In this document: positions 58,894-64,000 of the stretch, piece by piece | Layout of the letters: each line of letters begins with the position of its first letter | Numbering within the stretch: the first letter of the stretch is position 1 | Source of the DNA: Azospirillum sp. TSA2s | GTDB taxonomy: Bacteria; Pseudomonadota; Alphaproteobacteria; Azospirillales; Azospirillaceae | Direction: 5' to 3' | NCBI RefSeq assembly: GCF_004923315.1 | Contig: NZ_CP039650.1 | Span: 1,823,501 to 1,887,500 of the forward strand | DNA: 64,000 bases | Translations under genes and position numbers: made by a program | The notes under the pieces: model-generated | What the model saw: the letters and a program-made list of their open reading frames with translations, nothing else | What the model was told of the DNA's origin: nothing | Databases searched by the model: none

Positions 58894-60357
58894 GTGACCG
58901 TGAACGGCAGCCAAGACGACGCCGGCGGTGCTGTGCCGGCCATTCTGGTGTTCGGAGCCAACGGACTGCTGGTCGATTGGACGCCCGCGGCAGCGGACCT
59001 GCCCGCGCTCGCCGGCCGCCTGATCGCCGGTCTGTCGGCCGAGGATCTGTGTACCCACCTCTCCTCCGGCGCGGAATTGGGCGTGATGTCGACGGGCGTG
59101 ATGCCAGGGGACGTGATGCCGGAGCACACGGTCCTGCCGCTTGCCAACGGTGGCGCGGTTTGGCGGTTCCACGGTTCGCCTTCGTCATCGAATTCCCGCA
59201 GGGCTGCGGCCTCGCCCATGGGCGATCCCGCCGGGCGTCTTTTCGCCGCCGCGAGCCACGACCTGCGCCAGCCTTTGGCGGCGCTGTCCTTGCTGATTGG
59301 CACGCTCGATGGCAGGTTGGGTGGCAGGCTTGATGGCCGGCAGGATCGCGACCTGCTGCGCTCGATGGCCCAGGCGGTGGAATCGATGCGCAGCATGGTC
59401 GACGGCCATTTCGACCTCGTCCGTCTTGAAAGCGGCCTCACCGAGCCGGACATCCGCACCCACGCGGTCAACGGCGTGCTGATGCGCCTCGCGCTGGAGG
59501 TGGCGCCGCGCTTTGCCGACCGTGGGCTGCGCTTCACCGTGATGCCCTGTTCCGCCATGGTGCGGACCGATTCCGCTTTGCTCGAACGTCTGCTGCATGG
59601 CCTGGTTGCCAATGCCCTGCGCGGAACGATCCGGGGTCGCGTGCTGCTGGGCTGCCGCACGCGCGGCGACCGTCTGCGCATCGAGCTGTGGGACAGCGGC
59701 CGTGGCCTGTCGTCGCAACGTCTGGCCTCCCTTCGGGCGGAACTGGCGAAGCCGGCCGGCGAAGGGGCGGGATCGCTGGGGCTGGACCTGACCTTGGTGC
59801 GCGGCCTTGCGCGGAAGCTTGGCCTCGGGCTGGAAGTCTGCGCCGAGGAGGGGCGGGGCACCGTCATCGCCGTCGTGGTTCCCCTGTCGGTCGAAACGGG
59901 CGCCGACGCGACCGATGCCTCCGGCCGGGAGGAGGCCGTCGCGGCCCCGGCGCCGGACAGCAGCACCGCCGACATCAGCCGCACCCGCATCCTGGTGATC
60001 GAGGACGACCCCATGGTGCTGGCCGCGCTGGAGGCGCTGCTGGGGCAATGGGGGTGCAGCGTCGTCGGGGCGGAGTCCTACGACATGGCCGTCGAACGGA
60101 TCGGTCCGGCCCCGGAGCCCTTCGACCTCGTCATCTCCGATCTGCGGCTGAAGGGAGCGGCCAACGGCATCGTGGCCATCCGGCAGATCGCCAAGCTGTT
60201 CGACCGTCCCGTGCCTGGCATGATCCTGACCGGCGATACCGATCCCAAGCGCCTGCGCGAGGCGCGGTTGTCCGGGTACCCTCTGCTTCACAAGCCGGTC
60301 GCGCCGCTCGCCCTGCGTGCCGCCGTCGTCCGTCTGCTCGGACATGATCCCCTTTGA
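58894..60357 (+). CDS. Hybrid histidine kinase with C-terminal receiver
   Basis: A 487-residue soluble protein from a GTG. A short PAS-like N-terminus (ILVFGANGLLVDWT...) is followed by a dimerisation domain with His in AAASHDLRQPLAALS (about 122), a compact ATPase (LLHGLVANALRGTIRG, DSGRGLS, SLGLDLTLV) and a receiver (VIEDDPMVL, phospho-Asp in ISDLRLKG about 415, Lys in LHKPVAP). The SHDLRQP motif and receiver match the type at the left edge of the window. The gene is divergent from the kinase at 57029-58660. No DNA-binding output is present, so the receiver probably acts in a relay or as a phosphate sink. Confidence 0.92.
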   Translation: MTVNGSQDDAGGAVPAILVFGANGLLVDWTPAAADLPALAGRLIAGLSAEDLCTHLSSGAELGVMSTGVMPGDVMPEHTVLPLANGGAVWRFHGSPSSSNSRRAAASPMGDPAGRLFAAASHDLRQPLAALSLLIGTLDGRLGGRLDGRQDRDLLRSMAQAVESMRSMVDGHFDLVRLESGLTEPDIRTHAVNGVLMRLALEVAPRFADRGLRFTVMPCSAMVRTDSALLERLLHGLVANALRGTIRGRVLLGCRTRGDRLRIELWDSGRGLSSQRLASLRAELAKPAGEGAGSLGLDLTLVRGLARKLGLGLEVCAEEGRGTVIAVVVPLSVETGADATDASGREEAVAAPAPDSSTADISRTRILVIEDDPMVLAALEALLGQWGCSVVGAESYDMAVERIGPAPEPFDLVISDLRLKGAANGIVAIRQIAKLFDRPVPGMILTGDTDPKRLREARLSGYPLLHKPVAPLALRAAVVRLLGHDPL

Positions 60358-60658
60358 TAACAAAGATCAAGTTTGGAAATCGGGTCTTCTGGAAAAACAT
60401 GTCGAATATATAGTGTCGCATCTTTCCGCCTCTGCTGCAGTGCAGTGACATTCCTGAAACAGAGGCGGGGGATGCGGCGAAATGCAACAAGGTTGCGACG
60501 TTTATTCGCAAGGCAAGCCCATTCTTCTCCTCCAATCGGCGGAGTGAACCCTTCCTTTGGTTTGATGGTGAACTTAAACATACCCATTTATGCTTTCGCT
60601 TCGTTATGATCCGGGTTGAGCAGCGACTGTTCGAACGGATGGGGTGGGGGGCGTTCGG
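60358..60658. other. 300-base intergenic region with inverted repeat
   Basis: No gene is seen between the two kinases. CCGCCTCTG (60426-60434) and CAGAGGCGG (60460-60468) form a perfect 9-bp stem around TGCTGCAGTGCAGTG, a sequence that resembles the TGC-rich phasin motif. The region is relatively A/T-rich and probably holds the promoter for the next kinase. Confidence 0.5.
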
Positions 60659-62935
60659 ATGAACCGGCGATATCGGGCGGGGGGAAGGACGGCAGCGCTG
60701 CCGGTGATCGTCATCGCCGGGCTGTTCCTGTCGCTATCGGCCTTTCTGCTGGTCCGCAGCGCGACAAGCCAAGCCGAACATGCCCTGGCCGACCGTCAGG
60801 CGATCCAGCTCCACGACGAGCTGAAGGCGAGCTTCGAGCATCAGAGCGTGCTGCTGCGTGCGCTCAGCGGTCCGTTGGCCGGCCCCGCCCCGGTGACGGA
60901 TGCGAGCTTCGCGTCGGCGGCCGAACCCCTGCTGCCGCTTTATCCCAATCTGCGGGCGGTCGCCTGGGCCCGACGGATTTCCAAACGGAACGTGCCTCTG
61001 CTTGAGCGGGCGATGCGCTCGGCCGGCCACACATCGTTCGCGGTTCGCAATGCCGATGGGGGAAGCGGTCCGGAATACGGAAGCGGTGCGGAATACGACA
61101 CCGCCGGGATGGCAGCCGACCGGTTCGTCAACGTGCTGGCCGAACCACAATCCGCCGCCGGACTGATCGGCCTCGACATGGCCAGTCTTTCCGGCCAGCG
61201 CGACGTGCTGGTGCGGTCCTGCGCCGCCAATCGTCTCGTCGCGGCCGAAGGTGAGCCGTTACGGGCGAATTTGGGCGAGAATTCCGTGCTGCTCTACCTG
61301 CCGGTCTATACCCGCGAAGTCGAAGATGATCCGGGCCGGCTGGTCGAGCCCATCGTCTGCGATCTGCTCACCGGTTTCCTGTGGACCAGTTTCGACATCG
61401 GGCAGTTGCTGCGGGATGCGGTGCGCCGGGTCGGCCTTTCCATCGGCGACGTCTATCTTCTGGAGCCGCCGGTCCGGCCGGATATGGGCGTGCCACGGAT
61501 GCTGGCCGCCGAAGGGGCGATCGGCCGTCCCGGAGAGCTGCCCCATCCGCCGGTCGATCCCCTCACCGTCGAGCAGCTGACGGGAGACGCGGCGCCGCAT
61601 GCCATCGTCCGCGACATCGCCTTTGCCGGGCGGGTGTGGCGGCTCTATGTGCTGCCGGACGCGGCGCGGCTGTTCAGCGCGGACGACCGGTTGGCCTGGA
61701 CCATGCTGATCGGCGGGATTCTCCTGACCGCGGGCGTCGCGGCCTATGTCCTGCGGGAAGCGCGCACCAAGCGCCTGCTGCGGACCGAGGCGCGTGCCCG
61801 TGCCGCCATGGCCCGCGCCCTGCGCGAGAGCGAGGAACGCTTCCGGCTGGCGCTGCGCTATTCCAAGGTCACGCTGTTCAGCCAGGACTGTAACCTGAGG
61901 CATCTGTGGATCTATTGCCCGCGCACCGACCTGCATCCGGAGCGGATGATCGGCCGGACCGATGCCGAGCTGTTCCCCGCGGACGAGGCGGCGCGGATGT
62001 CGGCAATCAAGCGGTCCGTGATCGAAAGCGGCATCGGCACCCGGTGCGAGCTGGAGGTGACCTATGGCGGCAGCCGGCGGGTGCTCGACCTGTCGGTGGA
62101 GCCGATGCGCGACGAAACCGGGGCGGTGGCCGGCGTCGTCTGCGCCGCCATCGACATGACGGAGTCGGTCGAGATCCGGGAGGCGCTGTCCCGCGCCCAT
62201 GCGGATGCGGAGCGGGCCAATCAGGCGAAGAGCCGCTTCCTGGCCGCCGCCAGCCACGATCTCCGCCAGCCTTTCCAGGCGATGAGCCTGTTCCACCACA
62301 TCCTGATGAGCAAGCTGGACGATCCCCAGCAGGTGGAGGTGGCGAACAAGCTGGGGGAGGCGCTGACCGCCGGCAACACGCTGCTGTCCACCCTGCTCGA
62401 CACCTCCGCGCTGGAGGTCGGCAACGTCAAGCCGCGGGTGGCGGAATTCGACGTCCAGGACATCCTCGCCCGGCTGTCGGTCGAGATCGGCGATCAGGCG
62501 ATCGACCGCGGGCTCCAGCTGCGGACCGTCGACTGTTCCGCCCGGGTGCAGAGCGATCCGATCCTGCTGGAGCGGATGGTCCGCAACCTGCTGGTCAACG
62601 CCCTGCGCTACACCACGGAGGGACGGATCCTGCTGGGCTGCCGGCGCCGGTCGGACGCCGATGGCGGATTCCGCCTGTCCATCGAGGTGTGGGACACCGG
62701 CCCCGGCATCGCCGAGGCGGAAATGGCGGCGATCTTCGAGGATTTCTACCGCTGCGGCACCGACCAGCGCGACAGCGGCAGGGGGCTGGGGCTGGGGTTG
62801 TCCATCGTCCGCCGCATGTCCCAGATGCTCGACCATCCCGTCACCGTGCGGTCGCAGGTGGGGCGCGGCACCGTCTTCGCCGTCAGCGTGCCGCTGGTCG
62901 AGCAGCGCTGCCATTGCAGCGCCGCGGCGGAGTGA
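60659..62935 (+). CDS. Membrane sensor histidine kinase with CHASE domain
   Basis: A 758-residue inner-membrane kinase from the ATG at 60659 (a GTG at 60644 is possible). A first helix (ALPVIVIAGLFLSLSAFLLV) and a second (about 350-370, AWTMLIGGILLTAGVAAYVL) enclose a periplasmic CHASE domain, with LYPNLRAVAWARRI and VYTREV features. A PAS domain follows, with FRLALRYSKVTLFSQDCNLRHLWIY. The kinase core has His in AAASHDLRQPFQAMS (about 532), N-box NLLVNALRY, DTGPGI and GRGLGLGLSI. It ends with a Cys/His pair (RCHCSAAAE). CHASE domains bind small extracellular ligands. It shares the SHDLRQP type of dimerisation domain with the gene upstream and is transcribed in the same direction. Confidence 0.92.
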   Translation: MNRRYRAGGRTAALPVIVIAGLFLSLSAFLLVRSATSQAEHALADRQAIQLHDELKASFEHQSVLLRALSGPLAGPAPVTDASFASAAEPLLPLYPNLRAVAWARRISKRNVPLLERAMRSAGHTSFAVRNADGGSGPEYGSGAEYDTAGMAADRFVNVLAEPQSAAGLIGLDMASLSGQRDVLVRSCAANRLVAAEGEPLRANLGENSVLLYLPVYTREVEDDPGRLVEPIVCDLLTGFLWTSFDIGQLLRDAVRRVGLSIGDVYLLEPPVRPDMGVPRMLAAEGAIGRPGELPHPPVDPLTVEQLTGDAAPHAIVRDIAFAGRVWRLYVLPDAARLFSADDRLAWTMLIGGILLTAGVAAYVLREARTKRLLRTEARARAAMARALRESEERFRLALRYSKVTLFSQDCNLRHLWIYCPRTDLHPERMIGRTDAELFPADEAARMSAIKRSVIESGIGTRCELEVTYGGSRRVLDLSVEPMRDETGAVAGVVCAAIDMTESVEIREALSRAHADAERANQAKSRFLAAASHDLRQPFQAMSLFHHILMSKLDDPQQVEVANKLGEALTAGNTLLSTLLDTSALEVGNVKPRVAEFDVQDILARLSVEIGDQAIDRGLQLRTVDCSARVQSDPILLERMVRNLLVNALRYTTEGRILLGCRRRSDADGGFRLSIEVWDTGPGIAEAEMAAIFEDFYRCGTDQRDSGRGLGLGLSIVRRMSQMLDHPVTVRSQVGRGTVFAVSVPLVEQRCHCSAAAE

Positions 62936-63425
62936 GCAGCCGCCCCCGCCTCCTGTCCTGATTTCTCCATACCGCAGCGCGCAATGGTGGCAGTTCTACC
63001 GGCGGGTCCGCTTTTCTCGTCCGCGTCCGCGCAAGTTTCGGTTATGCTGCGGCTGCTCACTGCACCGAAACGATCCCAGTAACCCAGCTGCAACAATAGC
63101 TTGGCGACTTTATTGATGTAGGTCATTGGGACCCCTTGCCATAGGGGCTATTGCTTTCGCACAAGCACACTCCTTGGATAATCCTTGGAGGGCGAAGGTT
63201 CCGCTTCGACGGAACCCAACAAGACGGAGTCCGGCCCGTCGCCATGGCATGCCCCGGAGGGCGCCGACGGCAACGGGAACCGGGCTTGGGAGGATACGGC
63301 CTGCCGCCGCGACGGATGCCCCGGCCCAACGGGGCATCCGGTCCGGTCACCGGCATTCGGGCTTCCGCCGCCTTGGGGCGGGGTCCGTTGGTCGGGCGCC
63401 GCGATCCTTTTCAGGAGCATTGAGT
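62936..63425. other. 490-base intergenic region with hairpin before the MaoC-Pta gene
   Basis: No convincing gene is present. A perfect 9-bp hairpin, GGATGCCCC (63314-63322) and GGGGCATCC (63331-63339), lies in the probable leader of the next gene. A shorter CCCCT / AGGGG pair is near 63131. Promoter elements were not identified with confidence. Confidence 0.45.
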
Positions 63426-64000
63426 ATGGACACCGCCATCGCCGCCCTCTCCGCCGCCCCGGCGGGTCGCAGCGGCCTCGTTCCGACCGGCAAGAACGGC
63501 AGCCCCATGATCGAAAACGTCACGTTCGAGGAAATCCACATCGGCCAGCAGGCGAGCCTGTCGCGCCGCCTGACCATGTCCGACATCGAGCTGTTCGCGA
63601 CGGTGTCCGGCGACCTCAACCCGTCCCATGTCGACGAGGATTACGCGGTCGACCACAAGGTGGTCGGGCACGGCATGTGGTCGGGCTCGCTGATCTCCGC
63701 CGTTCTCGGCACCCTGCTGCCCGGCCCCGGCACCGTCTATGTCGGCCAGGATCTGCGGTTCGAGCGTCCGGTCCTGCTGGGCGACATCGTCACCGTGACG
63801 GTCACCGCCAAGTCCAAGGATGCGGTGCGCAAGACGGTCGTCTTCGACTGCCTCGCCGCCAACCAGGACGGCAAGACCGTTGCGACCGGCATCGCCGAGG
63901 TGATCGCCCCGACCGAGAAGGTGCGCCGCGCCGCCGCGGAACTGCCGCAGGTGCAGGTGATCCGCCATGACGGCCACGAGCTGATGCTGAAGAAGTGCGA
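63426..64000 (+). CDS. MaoC - phosphate acetyl/butyryltransferase fusion (partial)
   Basis: The ATG at 63426 follows CAGGAGC, and the frame is open to the window end. The first about 160 residues are a MaoC-like (R)-specific hydratase hot-dog domain: MIENVTFEEIHIGQQASLSRRLTMSDIELFATVSGDLNPSHVDEDYA, with catalytic Asp/His in GDLNPSH, and FERPVLLGDIVTVTVT. After it, EKVRRAAAELPQVQVIRHDGHELMLKKC leads into what is probably a PTA_PTB domain, as in bifunctional enoyl-CoA hydratase/phosphate acetyltransferase proteins. These often lie with acetate kinase and PHB genes. The second domain lies outside the window, so the fusion is inferred. Confidence 0.82.
   Translation, partial: MDTAIAALSAAPAGRSGLVPTGKNGSPMIENVTFEEIHIGQQASLSRRLTMSDIELFATVSGDLNPSHVDEDYAVDHKVVGHGMWSGSLISAVLGTLLPGPGTVYVGQDLRFERPVLLGDIVTVTVTAKSKDAVRKTVVFDCLAANQDGKTVATGIAEVIAPTEKVRRAAAELPQVQVIRHDGHELMLKKC

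Noticed and set aside
1..64000. CRISPR arrays and tRNA or rRNA genes
   Set aside because: No spaced direct-repeat array and no tRNA or rRNA sequence was noticed; a covariance-model scan was not possible here.

Overview
The window is GC-rich DNA from a free-living alphaproteobacterium, most likely Azospirillum or a close relative. This is inferred from the gene mix: two phasins, clpS-clpA, mmcB, a DUF1674 protein, a DacA-SPOR fusion, many sensor kinases and a MaoC-phosphotransacetylase fusion. No marker gene that would settle the species is present.

Chromosomal backbone, left (1-5.9 kb). The tail of a hybrid histidine kinase is followed by a complete ugpBAEC operon for glycerol-3-phosphate uptake. 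The operon has a Pho-box-like site upstream and a long palindromic repeat between ugpB and ugpA. A convergent DUF1674 gene and the first half of htpX follow.

Genomic island (about 5,924-31,142; 25.2 kb). htpX is cut exactly after the zinc motif HELAH, and the second half resumes 25 kb later at VKNRD. The left arm of the island is a tightly overlapping operon. It encodes three tyrosine recombinases (the middle one frameshifted), two small helix-turn-helix/coiled-coil proteins, a RecD2-like helicase and a small Cys-rich ORF. That last ORF is cut by an IS66 element with an 8-bp target duplication. The IS66 carries an IS21-family element in its tnpC, and that IS21 element carries a second IS21-family element in its right end, so the insertions are nested three deep. 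After four small cargo ORFs and a 1.2-kb non-coding stretch rich in palindromes comes a two-gene operon. Its first gene encodes a 1,689-residue protein with a NERD-like nuclease domain, a degenerate kinase, a more complete kinase and an SF1 helicase. The second encodes a 537-residue protein of unknown function with an N-terminal winged-helix-like region. This pair is the best candidate for an undescribed system, probably anti-phage or anti-plasmid. The right end of the island carries repeated GTCCG/CGGAC motifs related to the left end.

Backbone, right (31.1-64 kb). The genes run: htpX remainder, DHH phosphoesterase, a hypothetical protein, EamA transporter, CobD/CbiB, ankyrin protein, CydP-like peptide, a stress-type protein and a DUF1329 protein. 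A signalling block follows: two translationally coupled sensor kinases divergent from a STAS / RsbW-like / REC-PP2C partner-switching operon. Then come NAD kinase, clpA-clpS, two phasins that share a near-palindromic 17-bp upstream motif, an Anbu-type proteasome-like peptidase, a lipoprotein, DacA-SPOR, a REC-HPt protein, MmcB and three further sensor kinases. The window ends inside a MaoC-phosphotransacetylase gene. The right-hand hybrid kinase resembles the partial one at the left edge. All calls are from reading the sequence; no database search was run.
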